Source of the DNA: Dehalococcoidia bacterium
GTDB lineage: Bacteria; Chloroflexota; Dehalococcoidia; SM23-28-2; RBG-16-64-32
Direction of reading: 5' to 3'
NCBI GenBank assembly: GCA_030649945.1
Contig: JAUSFE010000140.1
Coordinates: forward strand, 23,619 to 87,618
Length of the DNA: 64,000 nt
Shown: piece by piece, positions 27,620-37,693 of the stretch
How positions within the stretch are numbered: the first letter of the stretch is position 1
How the letters are laid out: each line of letters begins with the position of its first letter
Program-made: the position numbers and the translations under genes
Notes under the pieces: model-generated
The model's database searches: none
Told to the model about the DNA's origin: nothing
Seen by the model: only the letters and a program-made list of their open reading frames with translations

Positions 27620-29092
27620 TCAACCCCGCAACAGGCGCCGGCGGCCGGCGATCTTCCAGGCGTTGTGATCGTGGCCGCGGCCCCCGTCAGGCGCCGCGGC
27701 TGCCGGGCGCTGGCCGTGCGCCAGGGCGGCGGCGATGGCCGCTATCACTTCCTTCTCCAGGCCGGCGCCCTGCCGCCGCCACTCCAGGAACTCGCGGGCG
27801 ACCTGGGGGAAGAGGACGTAGGACACCACGTCTTCCTCTGAACGGGCGAGTCCGCCGGCCTCTGCCCTGGCCTTCTTCAGCTCCGGCTCGATGCCGTCCG
27901 CGGGGCGGCCCGTGATAGGCTCGGCGTCCGGGGCGATGGTCTTGCGGACCTCTGCGCTGATTGGGGCCGGCGTCTGGCCGTACTGCCCGAGGACGACGGC
28001 CCGCGACTCCTTCGTGACCTGCTTATAGCGCTGGCCGAAGAGGGCGTTGAGGACGGCCTGGGTGCCGACGATCTGGCTGGTGGGCGTGACCAGCGGCGGG
28101 TAGCCCATGTCTTTCCGCACGCGCGGGATCTCGTCCAGCACGTCCTTCAGCTTGTCGATGGCGCCCTGCTCGCGCAGCTGGGAGACCAGGTTGGAGATCA
28201 TGCCGCCGGGTACCTGGTGCAGGAGCACCCCGGCGTCCAGGCGCACGTTGCCCTCAAACGCGGCGTATTTCTTGCGCACCTCGCCGAAGTAATCGGCCAG
28301 GTGTGTGAGCTGCTCCAGGTTCAGCCCGGTGTCGTGCTGCGTTTCCTGGAAGGTGGCCACCATGGACTCCGCGGGCGGCTGCGAGGTGCCCTGGGAGAGC
28401 GTGGAGAGGGCGCAGTCCATAACGTCCAGACCCGCCTCGGCGGCCTTCAGGTAGGACATCTCCGCCATGCCGCTGGTGCAGTGGCAGTGCATTTGCACGG
28501 GGACCTTCACGACTTCCTTGATGCTGCGCACGATCTCGTAGGCGACGTAGGGGTGGAGGAGGCCGGCCATGTCCTTGATGCAGATGGAATCGGAGCCCAT
28601 CTCCTCGAGTTGCTTCGCCTGGGCGGCGAACATGTCCGGCGTGTGCACCGGGCTGATCGTGTAGCAGATAGTGCCCTGGACGTGGCCGCCGGCCTTCTTC
28701 ACGGCGCGGACGGCCGTCTCCAGGTTGCGCAGGTCGTTGAGGGCGTCGAAGATGCGGAAGATGTCCATGCCGTTCTTCACGGCCAGCTCGCAGAACTTCT
28801 CCACGACGTCGTCCGCGTAGTGGCGGTAGCCGACGACGTTCTGGCCGCGCAGGAGCATCTGCAAGGGCGTCTTCCGGAAGCGCTTCTTCAGCTCGCGCAG
28901 GCGGTCCCAGGGGTCCTCGCGCAGGAAGCGGAGGGCCGTGTCAAATGTGGCGCCGCCCCAGACCTCCACGCTGTGGAAGCCGGCCTCGTCCATCTGTTCC
29001 GCGATGGGGAGCATGTCCTCGGTGCGCATGCGGGTGGCGAGGAGGCTCTGGTGGCCGTCGCGCATGGTGGTGTCGGTGATCCTTACGGGCAT
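27620..29092 (-). CDS. Pyruvate/oxaloacetate carboxyltransferase (5S/OadA-like) subunit
   Basis: ITDTTMRDGHQSLLATRMRTEDMLPIAEQMD; GLLHPYVAYEIV; HCHCTSGMAEMSYLKAAEAG. Confidence 0.93.
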   Translation of the reverse strand: MPVRITDTTMRDGHQSLLATRMRTEDMLPIAEQMDEAGFHSVEVWGGATFDTALRFLREDPWDRLRELKKRFRKTPLQMLLRGQNVVGYRHYADDVVEKFCELAVKNGMDIFRIFDALNDLRNLETAVRAVKKAGGHVQGTICYTISPVHTPDMFAAQAKQLEEMGSDSICIKDMAGLLHPYVAYEIVRSIKEVVKVPVQMHCHCTSGMAEMSYLKAAEAGLDVMDCALSTLSQGTSQPPAESMVATFQETQHDTGLNLEQLTHLADYFGEVRKKYAAFEGNVRLDAGVLLHQVPGGMISNLVSQLREQGAIDKLKDVLDEIPRVRKDMGYPPLVTPTSQIVGTQAVLNALFGQRYKQVTKESRAVVLGQYGQTPAPISAEVRKTIAPDAEPITGRPADGIEPELKKARAEAGGLARSEEDVVSYVLFPQVAREFLEWRRQGAGLEKEVIAAIAAALAHGQRPAAAAPDGGRGHDHNAWKIAGRRRLLRG

Positions 29093-29106
29093 GGGTTATC
29101 GCCTCT

Positions 29107-29279
29107 TGTCATTCTGAGGAGCATGGAAGGGATGGGCAGTGTTGGGGCGACGAAGAATCTCGGCGGCTGCGAAGCCTGGGTACCTGCTCGGCTGCGGACA
29201 AGATGCGGCTGCCCCGCCCCAGATTCCTTCGCGAAGATGCTTGGTGCGGACAAGGACGTGGTCGGCGCTCAGAATGACA
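29107..29279. mobile_element. MITE-like element, family E
   Basis: Perfect 12-bp TIR TGTCATTCTGAG (29107-29118) / CTCAGAATGACA (29268-29279). Confidence 0.65.
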
Positions 29280-29339
29280 GCAGCGGCGAGGGCCGTCCAA
29301 CCTCCAACCGCCATCCTCCAACTTCCAGCCTCCTGCCCC

Positions 29340-30905
29340 TTACAGCGGGATGTTCCCGTGCTTCTTGCGCGGGTTGGTGTCCGCCTTGTTCTGCAGCATC
29401 TCCAGCGCCCGGATCACCTTGATGCGGGTCTCGCGCGGATCGATGACGTCGTCGATGAAGCCGCGGGAGGCGGCGATGTAGGGGTTGGCCAGGTTGCGGC
29501 GGTAGCCCTCGATCAGCTCCTTGCGCTTGGCCTCGGGGTCGGACGCCGCCTCGATCTCGCGGCGGAAGATGATGTTGGCGGCGGCGTCCGGGCCGGTGAC
29601 CGCGATCTCGGCCGCGGGCCAGGCGTAGTTGACGTCCGCGCGCAGGTGCTTGGAGCCCATGACCAGGTAGGCGCCGCCGTAGTCCTTGCGCAGGATGACG
29701 GTGACCTTCGGCACGGTGGCCTCCGCGTACGCGTACAGCAGCTTGGCGCCGTGCACGATGATGCCGCCGTGCTCCTGGGTGGTGCCCGGCAGGTACCCCG
29801 GGACGTCTACCAGCGTGACGATGGGGACGTTGAAGGCGTCGCAGAAGCGGACGAAGCGGGCGCCCTTGCGTGAGGAGTCCACGTCCAGGACCCCGGCCAT
29901 GTGCATGGGGTTGTTGGCCACCACGCCAGCGACGCGGCCGTTCAGGCGGCCGAAGCCGACCGCGATGCTCTTCGCCCAGCCCGCGTGCACCTCCAGGAAG
30001 TCGCCGTCGTCGAGGATGGACTCGATGACGGCGTGCACGTCGTAGGGCTTGCTGGGGTCCTCGGGCACGGCCTGGGCCAGGTCGTCGCAGAGCCGCCCGG
30101 GGTCGTCGCCTGGCTCGGCGAAGGGCGGGTCTTCCAGGTTGTTGGCCGGGAGAAAGGAGAACAGGCGGCGCACTTCCTGCAGGCAGTCCTCTTCGCCGTC
30201 CACGGAAAAATGGGCGATGCCGGTGCGGGTGCTGTGGACGCTCGCGCCGCCCAGCTCTTCGTGGGTGACGTCTTCGTGAGTGACGGCGCGGACCACGTCT
30301 GGGCCGGTGATGTACATCTGGCTGCCGCCCTGGGTCATGAAAATGAAGTCCGTGATGGCGGGGGAGTAGACGCCGCCGCCGGCGCAGGGGCCCATGATGA
30401 CGCTGATCTGGGGGACGACGCCGGAGGCCAGGACGTTGCGGGTGAAGATCTCGCCGTAGCCCTTGAGCGAGACCACGCCCTCCTGGATGCGCGCGCCGCC
30501 GCCGTCGTTCAGGCCGATGATGGGGGCGCCGTTGCGCATGGCCAGGTCCATCACCTTGCAGATCTTCTCGCCCGCCGCCTCCGACAGTGAGCCGCCGAAG
30601 ACGGTGAAGTCCTGGGCGAAGACGTAGACCGGGCGGCCGTCTATCTTGCCGAAGCCGGTGACCACCGCATCGCCGAGGTACTTCTGCTTGTCGAGCCCGA
30701 ACTCCGTGGAGCGGTGGACGACGAGCGAGTCCAACTCCTCGAAGCTGCCCTCGTCCAGGAGAATCGCGAGGCGCTCGCGGGCGGTGAGCTTGCCGCGCTT
30801 GTGCTGGGCGTCGATGCGCTCCTGGCCGCCGCCCAGCCGGCCCTTCTCCTTACGCTTGTGCAGCTCTGCGAGGCGGTCCTGGGTCTGCTTCTCTTCGATG
30901 GCCAT
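29340..30905 (-). CDS. Acyl-CoA carboxylase/transcarboxylase carboxyltransferase subunit (PccB/12S-like)
   Basis: [97 protein letters not shown]. Confidence 0.95.
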   Translation of the reverse strand: MAIEEKQTQDRLAELHKRKEKGRLGGGQERIDAQHKRGKLTARERLAILLDEGSFEELDSLVVHRSTEFGLDKQKYLGDAVVTGFGKIDGRPVYVFAQDFTVFGGSLSEAAGEKICKVMDLAMRNGAPIIGLNDGGGARIQEGVVSLKGYGEIFTRNVLASGVVPQISVIMGPCAGGGVYSPAITDFIFMTQGGSQMYITGPDVVRAVTHEDVTHEELGGASVHSTRTGIAHFSVDGEEDCLQEVRRLFSFLPANNLEDPPFAEPGDDPGRLCDDLAQAVPEDPSKPYDVHAVIESILDDGDFLEVHAGWAKSIAVGFGRLNGRVAGVVANNPMHMAGVLDVDSSRKGARFVRFCDAFNVPIVTLVDVPGYLPGTTQEHGGIIVHGAKLLYAYAEATVPKVTVILRKDYGGAYLVMGSKHLRADVNYAWPAAEIAVTGPDAAANIIFRREIEAASDPEAKRKELIEGYRRNLANPYIAASRGFIDDVIDPRETRIKVIRALEMLQNKADTNPRKKHGNIPL

Positions 30906-31024
30906 AAGACGGGACTTGCGGGCGGGGCGATTCGCCAATGCGGAGCGATGTTAGCACAGGCGAGCGGGGACGAACAATAGGACATGTGAACAAAGTAACA
31001 ATCGCCGGCGGTCCGCCTCAGGCG

Positions 31025-31465
31025 CTACGGCGAGGGCGCGGGAGAGGCCGCCGCTGGCACCTTGATGACCTGGCCCACGCTCAGGCTGCCGGCGTTGACG
31101 TCTGGGTTGGCGTCGATCAGGTCATGGGGGTCCACGCCGCACTTGTCCGCGATGCCGAACATCGTGTCGCCGGAGACGACCTTGTAGGTCTCGCCGCAGA
31201 CGCCGGGCTCGCCGGGTTCAGTCGTGGCGCTGGGCAGGGGTGTGCCGCCGCCGCTGATGGGGACGATGGAGTCAGGATCGACGATCTTGACCTCGGGCGG
31301 CTGCTGCCAGGGGGTGACCGTGGGCACCTTGCGCGGGTCAGTAAGGCGGCCCGACTGGAACTCCGGGCTGTCGCCGCCGCCGCCGCAGGCCGCGAGGGCG
31401 AGCAGCAGCGCGGCCGGCAGGGCCAGGCAGAGGAAGGCGAGAAGAGGGCGGGGCGTTATCTTCAC
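31025..31465 (-). CDS. LysM-domain lipoprotein
   Basis: Lipobox LLALAAC; CGETYKVVSGDTMFGIADKCGVDPHDLIDANPDVNAGSLSVGQVIKVP. Confidence 0.88.
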   Translation of the reverse strand: MKITPRPLLAFLCLALPAALLLALAACGGGGDSPEFQSGRLTDPRKVPTVTPWQQPPEVKIVDPDSIVPISGGGTPLPSATTEPGEPGVCGETYKVVSGDTMFGIADKCGVDPHDLIDANPDVNAGSLSVGQVIKVPAAASPAPSP

Positions 31466-31507
31466 GTCGGGCGCATAGTATCGCAACGCGGGAGTGCGGG
31501 CAAGCGG

Positions 31508-32848
31508 CTACGGCGCCCCGAGCAGCCGCGCGATGACCCCCAGCCCCAGCGCCCCCGCCTCCGCCAGGCGCCCCTCCTGCACGAACTCGAAGCGGTCTTC
31601 CGCCGTGTGGTAGTGCTCGTCGCAGAAGCAGTTGAAGAGGATAGCCGGGATGCCGGCGTCAATGAAGCTGGCGTGGTCGCTGCCGGTGCCGGCCGGCGGG
31701 CCGCTTTCCGTGCTGTAGTCCAGGCCCAACTGCTGCGCCTCCGCGGCCGCGGCGTCCACTATTTCCCGCGAGCCCGAAAGCGGCCAGGAGCCGCCCACCG
31801 CCAGCATATCGAAGTTGAGCATGCCCTTCACCTGCGACCGCTCCTCCTCGCTCAGCGACCCGGCGTAGAAGGCGCTGCCGATGAGGCCGACCTCCTCGGA
31901 GCCGAAGAGCGCGAAGCACACGGGGTCGAACTCGCCGTCGGCCGCCAGCGTGCGCGCCATCTCGATGACGGTGGCCGTGCCGGAGCCGTTATCGTTGGCG
32001 CCCGGGCCCTGGGGCACCGAGTCGTAGTGACCGCCGGCGATGACCCGGCACGCCTGCCCCGGCGGCCTGGCCACGACGTTTTGCGATTGGGCCTCACTGA
32101 TTCTCGTCTCCACGTCCAGCCGCACCGTCACCGGCCCGGCCGCCAGGAGGTCCACCAACGCCTGCCCGTAAGCCTGGTCGACGGCGACGGCCGGTATGCG
32201 GCTCTCGTCGCCCAGGGAGGCGTGCAGGTCGCCCGGCTGGTTGTTGTAGATGATCGCGGCCAGGGCGCCGGCGTCGGCGGCGTTCTCCACCTTGTCCTCG
32301 AAGAATATCTCGCCGCGCTGGACCAGGGCGATTTTCCCCGCGGTGTCCGGCGGGAAGTCCTGCGGGCGCCCGAGCCCGGCCGGCACGACCGCGGCCGCCA
32401 GCGTGCCGCCGGTGCTGAAGGTGAGCGCCTCGGCGGGGATGGTGCGCGCCTCCGGCGCCGCGACACTGAGGTCCGCGCGCAGCTGTTCGAAACTGCGGAC
32501 GGGAAAGGGCTGCAGCACGGCGGCGTAGCCGAAGGATGCGAGCTGATCGCGGATGTAGCCGGCCGCCCTCCGCTCGCCCTCGGTGCCGGACGCCCGGACG
32601 CCGATGTCAACGGAGAGCGCCCCGACGTGAGCGAGGGCGCGGGACGAGCCGAACTGCGGGGCGCCCAGGCCTGGCGTTGGCGTGACAGCAGGCGAGGGGG
32701 TGGGCGAGGGCGAAGGCGAAAGCGAGGGCGTGGGCCGTCCTTCCCCGGAAGGACCAACGCCGGAGCAGGCCGCCGCGGCCGCCCAGATGAGCAGGCCGCA
32801 GCCTGCCAGCGCGAGGAGGGGTCTGCGGGGCGTCTCGACGTCCTTAAC
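31508..32848 (-). CDS. M28-family metallopeptidase lipoprotein (start uncertain)
   Basis: GGHYDSVPQGPGANDNGSGTATVIEMAR; SEEVGLIGSAFY; lipobox-like residues; no clean ATG/GTG/TTG near the N-terminus. Confidence 0.82.
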   Translation of the reverse strand, partial: VKDVETPRRPLLALAGCGLLIWAAAAACSGVGPSGEGRPTPSLSPSPSPTPSPAVTPTPGLGAPQFGSSRALAHVGALSVDIGVRASGTEGERRAAGYIRDQLASFGYAAVLQPFPVRSFEQLRADLSVAAPEARTIPAEALTFSTGGTLAAAVVPAGLGRPQDFPPDTAGKIALVQRGEIFFEDKVENAADAGALAAIIYNNQPGDLHASLGDESRIPAVAVDQAYGQALVDLLAAGPVTVRLDVETRISEAQSQNVVARPPGQACRVIAGGHYDSVPQGPGANDNGSGTATVIEMARTLAADGEFDPVCFALFGSEEVGLIGSAFYAGSLSEEERSQVKGMLNFDMLAVGGSWPLSGSREIVDAAAAEAQQLGLDYSTESGPPAGTGSDHASFIDAGIPAILFNCFCDEHYHTAEDRFEFVQEGRLAEAGALGLGVIARLLGAP

Positions 32849-33245
32849 GGCGGTTGCGCCAGCGGTCCCACCAGGGGCGCCCGCGGCTGCCGCCGTGCCG
32901 CAGGTCCAGGGGCTGCCCCCGCCAGAGCTTTTCCGGCGGCCGGGACTGGCGGCGGAGGGAGAGGACGAAGGCGGCGATGAAGAGCACGACGCCGCCGGCG
33001 ATGACCCAGCGCGTGAGGTCTGACTTGCCGCCGGCAAGATAGGCCGTGACGATGATGGCGATGGCCAGCAGCAGGACGTGGCCGGCGGAGAGGCGCGGCA
33101 GCGCCAGGCCGGTGAAGAAGCGCCCTATCCCGCGGCGGCCGCGGCGCAGCCAGTCTGTGAGCCTGGACCACGGCGAGCGGCGCGGCGGGAACGTGTCGAG
33201 CTTGGCAAGAAGCTCCTCTATCTCCTGTTGAACCTTGTCGGGCAT
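32844..33245 (-). CDS. Small membrane protein, unknown function
   Basis: MPDKVQQEIEELLAKLDTFPPRRSPW... with two TM segments. Confidence 0.6.
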   Translation of the reverse strand: MPDKVQQEIEELLAKLDTFPPRRSPWSRLTDWLRRGRRGIGRFFTGLALPRLSAGHVLLLAIAIIVTAYLAGGKSDLTRWVIAGGVVLFIAAFVLSLRRQSRPPEKLWRGQPLDLRHGGSRGRPWWDRWRNRR

Positions 33246-33317
33246 GGCGACCTCGGACCGGGCGGACCTGGCGCTGACATCTTATCGCTCCCAGGCACGG
33301 CCAGTCCAGAAGCGCTG

Positions 33318-33565
33318 CCGGCGCGGCGCTCTTGGCAGGGCCCACGGCGCCATCCCGTCCGTTGTCCTCCTGAGCGCGACGACATCTGCCACGTGGCTCT
33401 GCGCAGCTTCGCGAAGGATCTGGGGTGGGGCAGACCTGCGAGCGAGGGACGATGGCGCACGCGAACCCCTCGTGCGCTGTCTCTCACCGCAAAGGTGCGC
33501 TGTGGTAAGGCTGTTCTTGAGTCACCACACTACCGGCGCGCCGCTCTTGGCAGGGCCCACGGCGC
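33318..33565. repeat. R1 repeat copy 2 (33352-33531) bracketed by 34-bp direct repeats
   Basis: CCGGCGCGGCGCTCTTGGCAGGGCCCACGGCGCC (33318-33351) vs same with one mismatch (33532-33565). Confidence 0.85.
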
Positions 33566-33602
33566 CCGCCATAATGAACCATATTCTCCCGGAGACAGAC
33601 GA

Positions 33603-35060
33603 ATGGACTGGCGCGAAGAGTACAAACGCCGCCTGACCACGGCCGACGAGGCCATGGCGATCGTGCGGCGGGACAGCCTGGTGGTGATCCCCATCGCGGG
33701 GCCGCGGACGCTGGGGGCGGCGCTGTTCCGGCGTTGCCGGGAGCTGGGCGGCATTGACCTGCGGCTGGCGGCGCCGCTATCGGACCCGGGCTGGCTGCAG
33801 GACGGGTGGCAGGAGGCGTTCCGGCTGGAGTTCGAGCTGTTCATCGGCGATTTCGGGCGCACGGCGACGGACGAAGGGCGGGCGACCTATCTGCCGAACC
33901 TGTTCTCGCTGAACTTCAAGGACCACGACGAGGGGCGCCCGGAGCGGCGGCGGATAGACGTGCTGCTGACCGCCGTCACCCCGCCGGACGAGGACGGCTA
34001 CGTGCAGTTCGGCGCGCACAACTGGAACAAGCGGTCCTACGTGCGCCGGGCGGCGGCGACGATCGCGGAGGTGGACCCGGGGCTGCGGCCGGTCTGCGGC
34101 GACAACAGGGTGCACGTGAGCGAGATCGCGCACTTCGTGGAGGTGCCGGCGGTGGAGATCACGCGCGGCATGGTGGAGGCGTGGCTGCGGCGGGTGGAGG
34201 ATGAGGCGCTGCGGGCGCAGTACCTGGCGATTGCGGACGAGCTTGACGATCTGGACCGGCTGATTGTGGTGGGCCCGGTGATGGCGCGCGTGCCGCCGGA
34301 CCAGGTGCGGCGCCTGCTGGGGCTCGCGGACCCGCCGGACGCCGCGAAGACCATCGCCGGATATGTGGGCGAGCTGGTGCCGGACGGGGCGACAATCCAG
34401 ATCGGCGTGGGGGAGCCCGGCATGTACCTCGCCCGGGCAGGCGCCTTCGATGGCAAGCACGACCTGGGCCTGCACACAGAGATGTCGGCCCCGGGCATCG
34501 CCAGGCTGGTGGACTGCGGCGTCATCAACGGCCGGCGCAAGGCCATCCACCAGGGGAAAGCGGTGGCCGTGGCCTGGTCCGGATCGGACTCGGAGGACCT
34601 GAAGATCGTAACCAACAACCCTGCCTTCGAGGTCTACGACCCGGAGTACCTGCTGGACGTGCGGACAATCTCCCAGAACGACAACTTCCACTCCCTGAAC
34701 AACGCCCTGTCCATCGATCTCATTGGCCAGATCAATTCCGAGACGGTATTCGGGTCGCGCATGATCAACGGCACGGGCGGGCAGCCGGAGACGCACCTCG
34801 GCGCTGTGCTTTCGAAGGGCGGCCGGGCCATCACGCTGCTGCCCTCCACGGCGATGGACGGTGCGCTCTCGCGCGTCGTCGCCGCGCACGAGGCCGGGTC
34901 TATCGTCACCATTCCGCGCTTTCTGGCGGACACGGTGGTCACGGAGTACGGCGTGGCGCGGCTGTGGGGGAAGAACCATCGCCAGCGGGCGCAGCAGCTG
35001 ATCGCCGTGGCGCACCCGGACTTCCGGGCGGAGCTGCGGCGCGAGGCGGAGCGGCTCTAG
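33603..35060 (+). CDS. Acetyl-CoA hydrolase/4-hydroxybutyrate CoA-transferase family
   Basis: MDWREEYKRRLTTADEAMAIVRRDSLVVIPIAG...; IQIGVGEPGMYLA; GTGGQPETHLGAVLSKGGRAITLLPSTA. Confidence 0.88.
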   Translation: MDWREEYKRRLTTADEAMAIVRRDSLVVIPIAGPRTLGAALFRRCRELGGIDLRLAAPLSDPGWLQDGWQEAFRLEFELFIGDFGRTATDEGRATYLPNLFSLNFKDHDEGRPERRRIDVLLTAVTPPDEDGYVQFGAHNWNKRSYVRRAAATIAEVDPGLRPVCGDNRVHVSEIAHFVEVPAVEITRGMVEAWLRRVEDEALRAQYLAIADELDDLDRLIVVGPVMARVPPDQVRRLLGLADPPDAAKTIAGYVGELVPDGATIQIGVGEPGMYLARAGAFDGKHDLGLHTEMSAPGIARLVDCGVINGRRKAIHQGKAVAVAWSGSDSEDLKIVTNNPAFEVYDPEYLLDVRTISQNDNFHSLNNALSIDLIGQINSETVFGSRMINGTGGQPETHLGAVLSKGGRAITLLPSTAMDGALSRVVAAHEAGSIVTIPRFLADTVVTEYGVARLWGKNHRQRAQQLIAVAHPDFRAELRREAERL

Positions 35061-35211
35061 CCGCCGGGCCCATCCGTCGGGCCCATGCGTCGAACCGTCG
35101 TAGGGACAGACCCTTCAGGTCTGTCCACGGAGGGGTGACGGGGGGTGGCCCCACGCCCCGCCCCGGGGATGGCGACGGGACGGCGCCGGCGACGGCCCCC
35201 GGCTCGCAGCG

Positions 35212-37584
35212 TCAGGCCTTTTGAGCCAGGCGCAACCGTCCCCAGAGGGAGAGCGCGAATGCCAGCGCGAAGAGGACGACGCCGGCCAGCGCCAGCCAGC
35301 TACGCCGGCCCCAGCGCAGACCGGGCGGCGGCGGCTCCACGGCGGGCGACGGGACCGCCCTGGGGATGGCGGCGCCGGCAGGCTCCACGACCCGCTCCCC
35401 GGGCAGCGGCTCCGGCGCGCCCTCCTGCTCGTCCAGGTCCAGGCTGATGCGCGGCAGGATGCGGTCCAGCCAGCGCGGGAACCACCAGTTCGCGTCTCCC
35501 AGCAGCTGCATCGTGGACGGCACCAGCACCAGGCGCACGAGCGTGGCGTCCAGGAAGATAGCGACGGCCAGCCCAAGCCCGAACTCCTTCATCAGGCGCG
35601 AGTGGCCGAGCGCGAAGCTCAGGAACACGGCGACCATGATGGCGGCCGCGGCGGTGATGACGCGCGTGGTCGCGGACAGGCCCCTGGCCACGGCCTCCGC
35701 GTTATTTCCCGTCCGCCTGTACTCCTCGCGGATGCGGCTGATGAGGAACACCTCGTAGTCCATGGAAAGCCCGAAGAGGACGGCGAAGAGGAACATGGGC
35801 ATGAAGGACTCGATGGGCCCCTGCCGCTGAATGCCCAGCAGCTCGCCCAGCCAGCCCCACTGAAAGACGGCGACGATCACCCCATAGGCGGCGCTGATGG
35901 ACAGCAGGTTCATGACCGCGGCCTTCAGCGGGATGAGGATGGAGCGGAAGACGACCATCAGCAGCACGAAGCTGAGGCCGATGACGGTCGCGAAGAAGAT
36001 GGGCATGCGCGTCTGAATCCGGTCGCCGATGTCGATAAACATGGCGGTGGGGCCGCCTACGTACGCCTGCGCGCCGGCGCCGTTGACCTGCGCGTGGACA
36101 GAGCGGCGCAGCGTGTGCACCAGCCGCTCGGTCTCCTCGGACTGGGGTGCGGTGGATGGGATGACGGTGATGAGCGCGGCGGTCCTGGCTTCGTTGAACC
36201 GGGCCGGTGAGACGGCCGCCACGCCCTGCGTCTCCCCGATCTTCGCGGGCAGTTGCTCCACCTGCTCAACGGCGCCGCTGGCGTCCAGCCTGACGCCGAC
36301 GAGGATGGGCCCGTTGAAGCCGGGGCCGAAGCCCGTGGAGAGCAGATCGTACGAGCGGCGGGAAGTGAGAGTCGTGGGGTTGTTGCCGGCATCGGCGACG
36401 CCCAGCCGCATGTCCAGCAACGGCACGGCCAGCAGCAGGAGGATGCCCAGGGAGAGGACCAGCCAGAGGATGGGAAGGCGCTGCACGGCCCGGCTCCAGC
36501 GGTAGCCCAGGCCGGACTCGCTCTCCTCGGCTCCCCCGGCGAGCAGCGGGATGCGCCAGCGGTCTATGCGCGCGCCGGCGAGGCTGAGGAGCGCCGGCAG
36601 AGTGACCAGCGCCAGGAGCACTGAAATCGCCACCACGAGCGAGGCCGCGGAGGCCGAGTAAGCGACGGGCGGCAAGCCGATGGTCCACAGGCTCAGGAGA
36701 GCGATGACCACGGTTGTCCCCGCGAAGGCTACTGAGCGCCCGGCCGTGGCCGCCGCCTTGACGATGGCGTCTTCCACGCTGAGCCTGCGGGCCAGCCCCT
36801 GCCGGAACCGCGTGACGATGAGCAGCGCGTAATCAATGCCGGCGCCCAGGCCGATCATGGCGCCGAACTGGGGGGTGAACGACGGCATCTTGACCAGCGA
36901 CGTGGCGGCGCCGATGAGCAAGAGGCCGGAGACCAGGGCCAGCACCGCAGTGATGATGGGGAGCCCCATGGCGACGACGGAGCCGAAAGCGATGAGCAGG
37001 ATTACGATGGCCGCGACGACGCCGATGATCTCCGAACGCGTGGCCATCTGCCTTTCATCGACGCTGGCGACGGCCCCCCCGACTTCCACCTGAAACTCCG
37101 AAGAGGAGGTCTGCTTGCGCAAATCCATCAGGGCGCGGACGCTCTGGTGGTCCAGGCCGAACGCTTGCTTGGAGTACTGCACCGTGATTCTGGCGATGGT
37201 CCCGTCCGGCGAGATGTCGCCCGGCTGCTGGTAAGGCGAGGAGACGGCGACTACGTCCGGGAGGGCGGAGAGGCCGGCCACCAGCGACTGCACCCGCCCG
37301 CGGGTCTCCGGCTCCTCCAGTCCCGCCGGGGCGCGTACGGCCACGATGGCCGTATCGCCCGCCGTCTGGGTGAAGCGCTGCTTGAGGAGGTCTACAAGGG
37401 CCTGCGACTCCGTGCCGCTGACGCTGAAGCTGTCGTCATACTTATGGGGTGTGCTGGCCCACAGGGCCGCGCAGCCGGCCAGCACCACCACGACGCCCGC
37501 CAGCACCCACCAGGGATGGCGCAGGGCGAAACGCGGCCAGCGCTCGAACACGAGCGACCGCCGCGGCCGTCTGGGTGCGGTCAA
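35212..37584 (-). CDS. MMPL-family RND transporter
   Basis: 12-TM pattern; GAGIDYALLIVTRFRQGLARRLSVEDAIVKA; FGLSMDYEVFLISRIREEY. Confidence 0.93.
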   Translation of the reverse strand: MTAPRRPRRSLVFERWPRFALRHPWWVLAGVVVVLAGCAALWASTPHKYDDSFSVSGTESQALVDLLKQRFTQTAGDTAIVAVRAPAGLEEPETRGRVQSLVAGLSALPDVVAVSSPYQQPGDISPDGTIARITVQYSKQAFGLDHQSVRALMDLRKQTSSSEFQVEVGGAVASVDERQMATRSEIIGVVAAIVILLIAFGSVVAMGLPIITAVLALVSGLLLIGAATSLVKMPSFTPQFGAMIGLGAGIDYALLIVTRFRQGLARRLSVEDAIVKAAATAGRSVAFAGTTVVIALLSLWTIGLPPVAYSASAASLVVAISVLLALVTLPALLSLAGARIDRWRIPLLAGGAEESESGLGYRWSRAVQRLPILWLVLSLGILLLLAVPLLDMRLGVADAGNNPTTLTSRRSYDLLSTGFGPGFNGPILVGVRLDASGAVEQVEQLPAKIGETQGVAAVSPARFNEARTAALITVIPSTAPQSEETERLVHTLRRSVHAQVNGAGAQAYVGGPTAMFIDIGDRIQTRMPIFFATVIGLSFVLLMVVFRSILIPLKAAVMNLLSISAAYGVIVAVFQWGWLGELLGIQRQGPIESFMPMFLFAVLFGLSMDYEVFLISRIREEYRRTGNNAEAVARGLSATTRVITAAAAIMVAVFLSFALGHSRLMKEFGLGLAVAIFLDATLVRLVLVPSTMQLLGDANWWFPRWLDRILPRISLDLDEQEGAPEPLPGERVVEPAGAAIPRAVPSPAVEPPPPGLRWGRRSWLALAGVVLFALAFALSLWGRLRLAQKA

Positions 37585-37648
37585 GGGTCAATCCTCCTGA
37601 TTGCGCCGGGAGCGGGTGCGAAAGAGGCGCTGAGTCCATCGAGATTAT

Positions 37649-37688
37649 GAACCGGAGTTCCGGTTCCGTCAAGCCTGCTATGATAGCA
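37649..37688. promoter_or_regulatory. Candidate TetR operator region
   Basis: GAACCGGA-GT-TCCGGTTC (37649-37666) and TGCTAT-G-ATAGCA (37676-37688) between divergent MMPL and TetR genes. Confidence 0.5.
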
Positions 37689-37693
37689 GCGAC

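Noticed and set aside
30938-32980. 680-aa plus-strand ORF
   Set aside because: Antisense to the LysM lipoprotein and M28 peptidase genes
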